A stretch of DNA of 64,000 nt from Taxillus chinensis (taxonomy: Eukaryota > Streptophyta > Magnoliopsida > Santalales > Loranthaceae): positions 12,366,809 to 12,430,808 of the forward strand of contig CM042086.1 of assembly GCA_023512835.1 (NCBI GenBank), read 5' to 3'. The translations under genes were made by a program, and so were the position numbers. A model generated the notes under the pieces. It had not been told where the DNA came from. It saw only the letters and a program-made list of their open reading frames with translations, and made no database searches. Below, piece by piece: positions 26,287 through 38,716 of the stretch (positions are counted from its first letter, which is position 1; each line of letters starts with the position of its first letter).

Positions 26287-27415
26287 CAACTGCTCTGGTA
26301 CGATGGCTGCCATAAATTCACACTCCAATTTGACCCGTTTTGGTTTGAGACGCTGATGATTATTTATTATCATGTTATGTGACTCTGAACCAATGTTGGG
26401 TGGTCTATTTGTAAAGGATTTGGATTGTGATGCTGCAAACTGATGACACTCTTTGCAGTAGTTGGGCATTGGTTTATAATATGAAATGAACCGATGGTTG
26501 CTGGCCACCAAATTATATATTGTGTCCAGTGCCTTATTATCAAAACTCATGAACTATTTTAATTATTACATCGACTCTAAGCTCTTAATCCAACAATTTC
26601 CAGTCGGCCAAAAAAGGTGGAGCCTTGAGCTATAATAATCGTTAGGCTTTAAAAGAAAAAAAGAAAGTGGAGATAAGTTGAATGTTCCCTGCTTAGCTAT
26701 TCTTAAAAATATTGGTGACATGAAAACATGAGAGTTCTGATAGATTTGACTTCTACAGTTCTATTGATCGGTTATGTTTAACGCCCAAAATACATCCATT
26801 GATCGCATTGTTCAAATTTGTGCTTTATTATATGCATTTAATGTTCATTTTATTTATAGGGTTGATATGAGAACCTCAAAGTTAAATTTGAAAACATTTA
26901 AAATCTTATCCTCCCAAAGATGAGATAGTTTGCATTTTCGATTATTCTGAGTGCTGCATGTAGCCTAGCAAAGGCTCTCTCTGAGATAGGGTTGATATTC
27001 TCAAGGATTGATTGTTTGCCTTCCGGTTATTTTGAGTGCATCTGAACCGCGCGTAGTTTAGCAAAGGCCCAGGTAGGATGTCGTCATTTTGGAACATTTG
27101 AAAATATAACTTTAGCAATTATTTTTTAAAATAAAATTATTTTTAAAAATCATTCATAAATTTATAACATTCATAAATAATTTTAAATTATTTAAATTTA
27201 CTAATTTTTTTTTCAAATTCTATTATAAAAAATAATGAATGAGCCCGTATAATATTATTTCCTTGATTCAAAACAACAGTAGCATACACCGCTTGAGGCA
27301 TCAAATCTGCGTATATCAAAGATTTCCTGCACTTCCAGCACTCTTCTTCTCACCATGTGACGGCCAACCATGACTTTCATGTTTGTGTCTATTCAAGTTT
27401 TGAGATAATGCCTTG
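26287..27415. other. Intergenic region between convergent NAC and kelch genes
   Basis: Holds the 3' flanks of both genes. A phrase with AGCAAAGGC next to gagtgc/tagttt elements recurs around 26945-27070, suggesting a small duplication. No gene seen. Confidence 0.55.
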
Positions 27416-30400
27416 CTACGGGCTGCGATAAAAATACTGAAAAACACCACCAGAACTCTGCCTCTGGATGCCTGCAGGATCTGCATTTTCCTCTAGCGTG
27501 GATTTCTGGCTGCGAAGTGCTTGTACCTCTTTCTCTATGGACGGCAATGATTCCAGCATCTTCTGCAGCTCAGCAATTTGTGTCTGGACATCAACATACA
27601 AACAATAAGATCACCCACTTCATCCAACAGTGAAAGGATTAACACCATTGAGCAAAGCAAAATGAGTGCTGTTCCGGCTAATAGAATCAGCGTCAGAAAT
27701 GGGAACTCAAGAAATACCATATGAACTCTTTACCCATGCCCCACAAGTACCGAGTAAAAAAATTAAAATACTCGACCAATGAAGTAGTACCCAACCCAAT
27801 TACTCCATTTTATATCCGACACAAATTATAGATATATTATAAAATATCTAACAATAATTCATTCATTCCTTTTAAATGTGTTTTAAATTTAATAATAACA
27901 TATTGTAGTAATATTTATTTTTTATTCAATTGATAATATGCATTAATTATATTTTTAACTTAAAAAATAAATTATTATAGTTCTTTTTATAAAAAAAAAA
28001 TCATAATTTATTTATTTAAATATATAAACATGCAATTTCTTTTGTAGGGTATTTACATTCAATTATCCATTGGATACCCAATGAAAAGGCATGTACCAGA
28101 ACCCAAACACGTGCCCGTGCGGCTGTGCCCATGCCGTGCACGATGGATATGAGGACAGGTAAGGTGGTACTGAACCCAAAGGCATGGCAACAGACATTGA
28201 ATTCAGAATTTAATTTAGTTAATTTGAGAGAGTAGATTGAAAGAAGGCAAAAATAATACAAGAATTAAAAAGTGTAACCTCTAGTTTAGAGCATCTTGAT
28301 CTCTCCGCTACCAGTTGACCTTCCACTGAATGGAGTTCCTGAAGGATATTAACAAAAGGAATGATGATCATGTACAATTGTACATAGGGGAAACTACCAT
28401 CATAATGAATAACACACCTTGGACAGCTCAGCATGTGCGCTGGTAGTTTCATCAATTTTTCCTTTAAGGGTGGAATATTCGGCTCTGGCTCTCGTAAGCG
28501 CTGATTCTAAGTCCTTGTTTTCTTCTCTGATTGAACTGATTTCATTGGTCAGATCCAGTTGAGAATTATTGTTTTCTGGTTCTGGTTCCTTTATGACTGA
28601 ATCTTTTGCTGAAATCAGATTCAAGTTTTCAGGTTTGGCTACTGCATATGCAGCAGTAACAGAAGCTGCTGCAGCTGCTGCGGCTGGAGACTGAAAGATC
28701 TTGGGATATGATTCATCTCTCAATTTGGGTTTCATAACAAAAGCCTAGAATTCAAAGAAATGGACCATAGAAGAAATTAAAAAAAATGGACAAAAGCATC
28801 TTATCAGAAGAATTATAGAATTCAGTGCAATATTTCTGAAGGGTTTAAAATCAGCCTTCTTAATAAACAATTAATCATAGTTTCAGTGATACCTATACTC
28901 CGTGGGACCATGCATGTTTAAGAAGTCCTGTATATTACCTTCAACTGAAGAAATTAGAGTACAGGATTCAGTTGCCTTTGTTAGAATGGTCGGTTTCTTG
29001 AAGTGCGAGGGATTTCACACTAGACCGTACCATTTTATAGATGCATGACAGAATTTATTTTATAGAGTGCAGGATTCAGATGGATTTGTTAGAAGGGTCA
29101 AGTCTCTTGAAGTGCAAGGTAATTCACACCAGAATTTATTAAACAGAATTTTTGGTCAGCAAAACCAGAATTTATTAAACAGTGGGCAGTACCATTCTAT
29201 AGATGCATAACAGTATCTGTTGAACTAGCCTTCGTTATTAGATTTTTCTTTGGTCATTACACTAAAAATCTTTCAGAATTCAACGTTTTCACTTATACAC
29301 ATCTCAAAATAAGAAGATAGACGGGTGGATGTCAATGTGGTAAGTAGTTCTACTCCTGCTTACTGCTTGTGCATATTCTACTCAAAATAAGAAGATAGAA
29401 AGGGCAAAAGTCCCGTAAAAGGCAAACACATGATCCTTGAAAATTTTAGAATAATGCCAAATTTATGAATCAAGGTCACCAGTTATCCTATTTTAAAGCT
29501 TTTATGCTGCCTGCCCTAGTTAGACAGTAACAAATTTTTATCTATATAATTATATATGTATACATATATAATGCCATGTTGCTAGAACATGATGGTAGAG
29601 CATGAAATCTGGCCCAACAACAGAAGAACAAAAACAATGAAAAGACAATAGTGTCCTAAGATAATTGCAAAAGCCACACCAAAAATAAATTATTTCATTA
29701 ATTAAATGGTACTGCAACAATAATAAGGAACCAAGCCACAGTTAAAAGTTGTTGGCCACACGAAACGCAAATAAAAAATCAAATGGCACCAAGCGAACAG
29801 CTTAAAAACATATAGCAAGTTGTGTTTAACAAACTAAAAATTACATAAAGTGTGACTTATTAGGAAAAAAACATAAAAACAAAAATAGATATGTACCTCG
29901 TTACTATATCTCCCATTGTAACCACCAAAGGCAACCAAGTACATCTCCCCACCTATAGATGCTGAGCAAAGGCTGAGTCCCTGCTTGCATATATTTTAAC
30001 TTAATAATCACCATACAACATGCTAGCAGTAAATTAAATATAGTAATAACAGTGAAACTCAATTCAAACTTGGAGTCACATGAAGAGAACAAAGGGAATG
30101 GGCAATAGCAAATTAAGGAAGACATGTGGTAACAACTAAAAGGAAAAAGCAATGTGCAGTCATGTAAAGGCCCTTTAAAATACAAACTGTAAACCTCCAG
30201 TTGCATTCTTAAATGATGTGGGCAGGATAATCTATCAACGAAACACAATCCCTGCGATTTGATCTAAATTTCGAAGTTGACAAGGTAATTCTGATTCTCC
30301 CTCCTCAAAATAGATTTTACCCAGCGTTGAGTTAACTTATTATTCTCCATGTTTATGCAGAATACATTTTATAAGAAAACAACACTTAGTAGTGCAATGG

Positions 30401-33400
30401 GCAGTTGATTTCAATTAAGGTCTGTAAGGGTCTTCGGCAACAAGAAGGATTGCTCATCTGCGTTTGTTGGGGTTGAGCGCAAAATCACAGATGGAAAGGA
30501 ATAGAAATATATTCACAGCAGTTTTTGAATAAATTGTCTTTCTGACACTTTGAAGTGTTGATTCAAAAAATTTTCATTAAAAAAATGGTTTGGAAATTCC
30601 TTTAATTCAGGCATCATTCATATGTAACGAAAAACCAGAAATCAAATAAAATGTATGGGGAAGAAATGACATGCACACTACTAGCCAATAACAAGTGAAT
30701 TCAATATGACCACAAAAAGTATATTACTATGGAGCCAAAATGTGAGAACTCCGCTTTCCAATATCCACTGCAAATCCAGCATTCCAATGAGTTAAGAATT
30801 TACCTAAATGCTTCATAGTGTTTAGGAATCCCATTCTAAGATGATTAAATATGCAATCGTTAAAAGACAATGTTGATAAAATATTCAAAAACAATACAAT
30901 AACACCATTTTAATATACTCAAGGACAAGGACACGAGATGCTGAAGAGGCACAAAATAATGACCTCACTTGCTAGCGGATTTCGCTTCTCCACGCTCATT
31001 ATCACTGAACAGACAAGCTTTGATGTATTCAATACAAGGGTTTCGGTGGTACCTGTACAATAATCCATTTACAGTTTGAAAAAACATAAACAAAAAAATT
31101 AATAAACAAAATGGTCATTAGAATATATATATATATAGACATACACATACGTGTGTGTATCTACATACCACTCTTATTATCTCCGCCACCAACAATATAC
31201 CAATTTTCACCAATGGTGATCCCAGCATGGCCTGCCCTTGGAGTAACATAATCTCCTAGAATTTGAGGTTGAGACCATTCCATCTACAATTAGAAAATGT
31301 TATTGAGTCATCATGCTGGGATTTTAAGAGTCATTCATACAGTGATTTAAAGCATAATAGTTCCAGTTTCCATTATGACCTAACCAATCCCCTCCAAATA
31401 TTTGTCAATCATTTTAATTGAAAAAAAATTCTACAATCAACTCAAATTACAAATGATTGTGCACAGTGGTAGACCGAACAAATGTCTAGGAGGACCCAAT
31501 GCACCGAATGAGAATTTGTTAGAAAGAGAGGGATATATATGTGTGTATGCCTCTCAACTAATTAGAAAATGACAAAAAATGTGTGTACATGGAAACTTTA
31601 ACTTATTGTCCTCCATGTTCAATAATCAATTTGCCTCTTGAACTTAGGAGTTATCTATTTCATGTTTCCAAATTCCTCTATTCACTTCTTTTTTATACCT
31701 TTCTTTTTTCTTTTTCTTAATTTCTGTTAGCTTTATATTCATACTTCTCATTTTCTCTCCTCATTTCATAGCTCCCACCATTTATTTAATTTTTTTAATG
31801 AAAAATAAAGGCTGGCTTACTTAAAGAAAAAAAAACTTCCATGATCAATGTAATCACATTTCCATTATATAATTGTGAAATGTACAAACCAAAAATAAAA
31901 TAAGAATCTCCAATCTCATTGGAGTTTGATTTTTATTGATTTATAATTGAAATTCAACTTATTCCCCTGTTTGGTTGATAACTATTGCATGAATATTGTT
32001 TCAAATTAGTTACTAATGTTTTTAATATACATCATATAATATTCATCAACATATTTTATGTGATTGAGTAAATGATATTTCTTCGTTTAATTTGTGTGCC
32101 CAGCCACATCAACTAAAATTTCCAGGTCTGCCAATGACAATACCCAACCCAAGGAAGAGAAAAATTAATGAACCAATATTTGTACAGTAACCCTGTTTGG
32201 ATCATCATACAGCTACTCGTGATAATCAGAGTGTACATATAAATCAGAAAGTGTTCTACATTTAGTGTCCAGTAATAACCAACTATATTCTTTCCTTTTG
32301 CATAAAGCAACACACTCTAATCAATGACGGCCCTGCGCCTTGACCCTTCAAATTTTGTTTCAAAATAAGGATCCCCATTCAACAGGTACACCGTCTCTAT
32401 AGTTATTACTTATGTTATATTATATAGCATCTTTTTATTATTGTATTTTCTTTAAATTTAAAATTTCAAAAATGATATATTTTTTTAAATTTTATATTTT
32501 TTAAAGATTTATAGTAAAGTACTAGTATAAAAAAATTAAAAATTTAATATTCAGATAAAAAAAAATTGTATTCACAATGGGCTCCCTATTATGAAGCTAA
32601 AATTTAACTAAAAAAGACATTTTTAAAAAATTTAGTTAACAACTTTTTATATCATAATAGCCTCAATAAATTTTTAAGATTTCATTAAAATATTAATTTT
32701 TATTTCATTATTTTAACAGAGGAAAGAGGGGAGATGAAGTAACAGAAAAAGGAAATAAATTGATTATTTTATTTTAAAAATACTTTTAACTAGCCAAAGT
32801 AAGCTCAATAGATTTGACCAGCAATATATAACTGAATAATTTATTGCTATTTTATTAATCCTATTGTGGGAACGTTTTTCATCTGTTTATCTACTATTTA
32901 ACTAAACATTAATTATATTGAGCTGCTAAGGGTTCCAATTTGAATTTCATCTTAACCACCTAAATCTCAGGGCTAGCCTTGCTCATAATTAAATTGGAAA
33001 TGCATTAAGATTTAACTTCATTTCCCAGTTATCAGAATGGACAATGAAACTTACTGTCTGAAAATCCAGTACATGAAGATCATTGAAAAAAATTGAGTGA
33101 GAACAACCACAAAATATCATGAAGTAGCGATTTGCATGCATTGCAGCAGTATGATCAAATCTAGGAGCTGGGGGTGTCTGCCTATCAAAACACAAGAAAC
33201 AGATGATTAAGTCTTTGAAAAGCATATATTTGGTTCACTGGAATATCAAGATAGATACTTGCATTGTCTCCACCATATCCCATATCATTGTCTCCAGATC
33301 AAGGACATGGATATCATTCAACAGTCCTCGGTTCCTATCTTCTCCGCCAAACATTATGAGTCTGGAACCAGCTAGGGTAACAGAGTGGCCAGCACGGGCT

Positions 33401-34461
33401 ACCTGGAAAACAACCCATTAGCAATATCAAACAAAACCTTGAATTTCAGTAACCATAAAATAATAAGAATTTAATTTTTAGAAGAACCAAGATGAAAGGA
33501 TTGGAAGAAAAAATTGAACTGCTAACAGTAAATTACCGGAATATTTCCTGAGGTATCGATAACACCATAGTCATGTGTTTCTAGATCAATGAAGTGCACT
33601 GCGGTGCAGGAAGTACATTGACAAGGCAAAAAGTCAAAAAGAAATCAACAAGTTTCCCAGCCAGTAGCAGAGTACTTCTCAAAAACAAAAACAAAAAAGA
33701 AACAAAAAAAAAAAAAAAAACAAACCAACCTGTTACAATATTAGAAGATTCTTTTGAATGTCCACCCACAAGGAGGAGTTTATTTCCCCACTTAATCTGC
33801 CAAAAAGTAATATACAAAACATAAGAGTTTATGAGGGTTTCTGGAAACAAAACTAAACCAAGTTAAGAACAGATAAAGTTGTGAGAAGATAGAATGTGGA
33901 GGAACAAGAAACTGGGCGACAATAACTTTACCATATGATGACCCGAGGTAGCTGGGAGATCCTCTGGTGGACTACTGCCTTCAATTTTCTCATTCAGCTT
34001 TCTATTCAATTTTAGGGTAGACCATAACATGTTTTTTAGATCAAGGACCTACAAATATAGCCCAAAATTATAGGATTGAAAGGGAAAGGTCTTAAAAGAA
34101 GAAGTGAATGAGCTTGTCCAAAACCTGAACATCAGATAAGTAGCGACCATTACGACTCCCACCAGCAATGTACAATTTTTCGTCAACCACCATTGCAGCA
34201 TGCTACAGTAAAAGAAAATAGTGAAATAGAATGCTTTATGGGAGTAATAACTGATGAGGAAAAAAAAGAATCAAGTTAGTGAAGAAACAATTTAGAGAGG
34301 CCTCTTGCTAAATAGCTGAAATTTAATTTAAGAAAGAATATAACCTTGTAGCGAGCAAATGGCCGTGGACCAGGGACAGGGAGTACAGCCCACTTATCAT
34401 GGATTAATGCAGAATACCAGTTTACAATATCCAACTCTTTATTAGCTTCTTCTCTTCCCAT
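27416..34461 (-). CDS. Kelch-repeat/coiled-coil protein related to ACBP4/5 but without ACB domain
   Basis: Thirteen exons on the minus strand: 34345-34461, 34125-34202, 33932-34048, 33730-33796, 33537-33598, 33259-33402, 33055-33177, 31169-31283, 30964-31052, 29897-29980, 28418-28744, 28279-28338, 27416-27583. They join to 516 aa with no stop. Residues about 25-345 are kelch repeats of a beta-propeller (IAGGSRNGRYLSDV, LLVGGHSK, IMFGGEDRNRGLLNDIHVLD, YIVGGGDNKSG, VAFGGYNGRYSNE). Then come an Ala-rich stretch and a coiled coil (about 415-500: ELHSVEGQLVAERSRC, QIAELQKML), ending RQSSGGVFQYF. The plan is that of ACBP4/5 minus the N-terminal acyl-CoA-binding domain, and it resembles Arabidopsis At5g04420 (about 514 aa). 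One kelch blade reads MIFCGCSHS where IFGGCSHS is expected. Biochemical role unknown; a protein-interaction scaffold is likely. The 5' leader seems to extend through a non-coding first exon near 35200-35560. Confidence 0.88.
28950..29220. repeat. Imperfect tandem duplication in a kelch-gene intron
   Basis: Phrases such as CAGGATTCAGnTGnnTTTGTTAGAA, TCTTGAAGTGC, AATTCACACCAGAATTTATT and accattntatagatgcat recur with a spacing of about 100 bp across 28955-29215. The region lies in the intron between coding exons 10 and 11. Confidence 0.6.
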
Positions 34462-35134
34462 AACAGCTATTTACGGATCACAGAAATTACCTACAAAATT
34501 CTAGTAATTACCTATAAATAATAAGAAATTGCAGAAAGCATAAATTGAATCAAGATAAACAACTAAAAGGTCAACAAAAAAAATCCAATGGAAATTGAAA
34601 CATCTGCACTTGAAAACATGATGAACCAAAAAGGAGCATGCAGGCCAGGCCAGCATGAAGTATGAATACTGCCACTGCAGTGTTCTTTCGTATTTTTGGG
34701 ACAGTCTGTACATGTAGCATTACTCAAACTAATATAATAATTATAAAACATTACTCAACCAGTCCTACAAACGAGCCACATCCTATAACTTTTACAAACC
34801 ATCACAATTAATGATTCTTTTGCACTTTTCTTTCCAAAATTCAATCAGTTCTTTTAAGAAAAATTTTAAAAAAAAATGCACCATCAAATAAAGCATGCAT
34901 CGATTCTATCTCACTTCTATCGAGGAACAATTTTTTACTAGATTTATCTTGCTTACCCCTGAAATTAAATTAAGGGACATTCTTCGACTGCAGGCAACTA
35001 CAACTGCCCACTTTCGGAAGAAAAGTCCACGAATTAACAGCTCCCAAAATACTTTTTTTTTTTTCCAAATCCCCTTCATCGATAATTAGAATTTGTGCCC
35101 CAGCCCATATACAACTCTAGAGTCAAATTGATTG

Positions 35135-35172
<38 letters not shown>

Positions 35173-37758
35173 TGTTTAAGTTGTTTTCGAATCTAGAGTG
35201 AAAAGACACAAATACGAACATAAAATAAGAAACTGATCATTCTTCGAAACGCATTCTTAAAATCTTGCCAACTTTAAATGAAAGGCGCGTATCATTCCAA
35301 TTCCATTCAACAAATGAAGAAATCGAACATCGATCCTCGGAAATGAAGGTCTCAACAAAGAATTGAGGAGGCCCGCGCTTCCTTCCTTGGCATTAACGGT
35401 GAAATGGATCAAAACACGAAGGTTGGGTGGGGTTGGGTTGGGTTGAACAAACGGCGGTCGCGTACGGGAAAGAGTTGCAGAGTGATTGAAAACGAGATCG
35501 GATGGGAAAAAGCTTGCCTGAGATTGAGATCGGAAGAAGAATGCGAGCGAGGCCGAACGGTGGACTGATTCTCCGATCTTCGAAGAATCGAAATCGAACA
35601 CTGCCCGCTCTCTCGCTCAGCTCTCCCTGGGCGCCGATGCGTCTGTTTGGAACAACTGAAAAGGAGAAGGAAGGGTCCCAGCTTTCGCACCGGGAGACAG
35701 TCCTCCTCTTTCGTGGACCATGGCAGGGTACACCCCGCTGCGACGCGAGTGCAGCAGGCAAAACCCAGAGGGTTCCAAGCAACCAATCAGATGAGGCCGC
35801 GTCATTAGAATTTATTGACCGAAATAGGACTGGTCAGCGACACATTTCTAGGCCCGTAGCCCGGGTGGCCACCAACTCTGCGACTGCGAACGAACGTGTA
35901 TCGCATCCGCTACTACGTACAATGCTTGCTTGGCGGCTGCGGCACATCATCCCCTTCCTCCTCCTCGTACTCGTCCTTTGGAACATTCATCGGGCCCACA
36001 AGCCGTACGTACAACACTGGTACGACCACGCATTGTTGGGGAGTTACGCGCGCATGCATCTGGGGGTGCCACTAGTACTGTACTGCATGCCAGGCGAAGA
36101 GATCGAGGTACCTTCCGTGCCATTCGCCTGATGGACTGGAACTGGAAGGCTGCGCCACACACACACACACACACACACACACAGTGCAAGAGTACGTGCG
36201 TACGTGGACCGTGAAGCCTGCAGGAGCTGTACGTGTGCAGCAGTACTGGAATCAGAAATGGTGTACTTGACTTGTTGCGTCCCAATGAATCGGAAAATAT
36301 GGTAAATTCTGCCCCTTTTGATGCTCTTGTAGGATTTGCAGACAAATTGAAGTCAATGGAATTTCTAATGCAAATATGGTTACTATATAGTCTCCATCGG
36401 ATGTGTTCGGTACGTGCCAGCCACCTCTGACCAGTTTTGGATCTTAGTATTGCACGTACATATAGCTACATTTCAAATTTATCTGTTTGTTTTTTTATGT
36501 TTTGGTGATAAACTTGATGTAGATCATGACCGCCTGCTGCGGCGGCCGGAAAAAAGGGTTAGTTTGTAAACAAAAAAAAAATATTAAAACACAAAATATA
36601 TAAGAAAATACATAAATCAAAACTGGAATCGAATGGTCATTTTATTTCTTCAGCAGAATGGATATGTTTATCTGGCTGAAAATCTAAATATAAATAATAA
36701 ATTTACCCTGTTAGTTGCAAATCTCTAAAATAATTTCTTTTCTAAACAAAAATGCAATAATGTCAATGATTAATATTATATTGCTAGATTGGGGTGACAA
36801 CAAACTCGTTTTATTTTTCTCATTTCAGGAAGTTGTTGGGTTTAAGGTAAGTCTGATATATAGATTTTTTTTTTACTCATATTAATTAATATACAAATCT
36901 TATTTTCTAATAAAAATAATATTATCATTTATACAGAAAACATTATTTTTAAACAAAATAAAATATTATAACTAAAATAAAGTGCAACGATTATTATAAA
37001 ATATTAATATTTTATAAAATAAAATATTATAAAACATTATTGTTTTCTTTTTTTCTCATCAAAATCCAATTTTGTCCAAATAGCCCATACGAAAAATCAG
37101 AACAACGTACGGCCGGCCAACAATTCTCCTTTGTAAAGCAACGATTTTGCTTTTGATTATGAAAAGTAAATGGCCCACCGTGCTCTCATAATAATTCTGT
37201 TTAAATTGAATTATGGAATTGGGCGTATAACGTATAGCAAAGAACGTAAAGCCCGTACTTTGAATTGCTTTTAATAGCCTTTAATTACATTATTTGAAGT
37301 TAGAAATTTCAAGGCCATCTGTTAATCGTTGTGGAAGCATTCAAAAAATAATATTAAAACATAAATATAATATTCAAATAATAATTTTTAAATATTTAAT
37401 TTATATTCTAATATTAATATTTTAATATTATTTAAAAATAAAATTTTCAAAATATTTTCATAATTTACACGACTAAAAAAATAATTAATATATTTAATAT
37501 TTTAAAGAATGTGAATATCCCAAGTAAAGGGGTATTAGAAGATAAATAATAAATATATTTTTTCCATAAGATGTGTCTAACATTTTAAAGCAATATGATA
37601 CCCACTGCAACTTAAATGCGCCTTGACTTTTGATAGACTTGGCAAATTGTTTCTATAAATAAAGACCCCTACATAAACTCTTTCACTCACCAAGTTTAAG
37701 AGTAAAATATAATCAAACGTAAGTGAATTTTAAATAATAACCCAAATTTGGCCCCAAA
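34462..37758. other. Kelch-gene leader and intergenic region up to the glycine-rich pseudogene
   Basis: The kelch leader and promoter occupy roughly 34462-35600. An (AT)n run lies at about 35137-35170 and a GC-richer block at 35380-36230, the probable promoter-proximal region. A (CA)n run is at about 36156-36182. A long open frame on the plus strand at 35502-36131 crosses the GC-rich block but shows no family resemblance. After 36450 the sequence is AT-rich without recognisable genes. Confidence 0.5.
37654..37660 (+). promoter_or_regulatory. TATA box of the glycine-rich gene remnant
   Basis: TATAAAT in the context ctataaataaag lies 105 bases before the ATG at 37759, a normal TATA-to-start distance with a short leader. 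Confidence 0.55.
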
Positions 37759-38119
37759 ATGGTTACTTACAAGGCGTTGGATATCTCATTCTTGGTTCTA
37801 ATCTTTTTTCAATTCTGCCTTGCTGGTACGCCACTTGGGAAAGGTGTCATTGAAGGTGGAGGCGGCGGGGGCAATGGGGGTGGAGGAAGTAGGAGTGGTG
37901 AGCTTGGCAAAATGTGTTTTGGGAACGTGGAGGGAATGGATCTGGAAAAGGAGGATCTGGAGGAAGCAAGAGGAAGGGGGTCATGGATCTGGGTGTGGCT
38001 ATGGGTCTGGTGGTGTTGGCAGCGGTGGCAGGGGAGGTGGTGGAGGGGGTGGTAGTGGAAATGGTTTAGGCTATGGCAGCGGGTCAGGATACAGGCATGG
38101 TGGTAGCCATTTACCATGA
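37759..38119 (+). pseudogene. Glycine-rich secreted protein gene, frameshifted
   Basis: The frame starting at 37759 gives a convincing signal peptide (MVTYKALDISFLVLIFFQFCLAG) and a Gly-rich start (GGGGGGNGGGGSRSG), then loses Gly content and ends at 38055. The glycine pattern continues in two other frames: first around 37935-37965 (GNGSGKGGSGGS), then from about 37985 to the stop at 38119 (GSGCGYGSGGVGSGGRGGGGG, ending YRHGGSHLP). Two frameshifts, or a small unrecognised intron, are needed for one protein; a good donor (G before GTGAGC) sits near 37898. A TATA box upstream suggests the promoter survives. Glycine-rich proteins of this type are usually cell-wall or secreted structural proteins. 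A sequencing error could mimic this. Confidence 0.55.
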
Positions 38120-38716
38120 AAGTCAGTTGCATATGTTAAGCAGCATTAAGACCAAAAGCCAGTCTCCCTAAAATTTAGAATAAGGTGCAGCACACAGTTT
38201 ATTGCATTAACATAAACATATGACTTCGCATTGCTTGTGCTTGTCATGTAGTAGTAATTTATGTTGTATTCATCATAATTAACTAAAAAAATTACTTTTG
38301 CATTGAATTTATCTAGTCTTAGGGAAATCAGGAAATGTTAACCTGAAGCAAAATCCAATAGATATAAATGAGCACAGTTGAGACCCACCTGAAAATGTGT
38401 AAGTTACATAAATACTGCTCTAAAAAGAACAAATCTAATTGCAACACCAAGTCAAGTTTAACTAAAATGACTCTTCCAGTATAACTTTCCTTTTGAGCAA
38501 TAGCAATGTACCCTGCCCTCTTCCAAAATTCAATATGAAAGCGTCTCTCAAACGAAAGTTCTTGGTTCTTCATGCCTTCTTCATCGGAGGGTTCAAATTT
38601 CTTAATAAATTTCCCCTTTGGCGAGCATATACTTAACTAACATTGCAAAGAGAATAAAGAAGCTCCAGATGAAAATTTCTAAACAATTGGACAATACCTC
38701 AACTTAACATTAGTCA

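Noticed and set aside
35420..35450. GGTTGGG-type repeats resembling telomere repeat
   Set aside because: The units are GGTTG/GGTTGGG with irregular spacing, not the plant TTTAGGG repeat; simply a purine-rich leader sequence.
35502..36131. 209-aa open frame on the plus strand upstream of the kelch gene
   Set aside because: It crosses the GC-rich leader/promoter of the divergent kelch gene, has no family resemblance, and its composition changes along its length. One hydrophobic stretch alone is not enough to call a gene.
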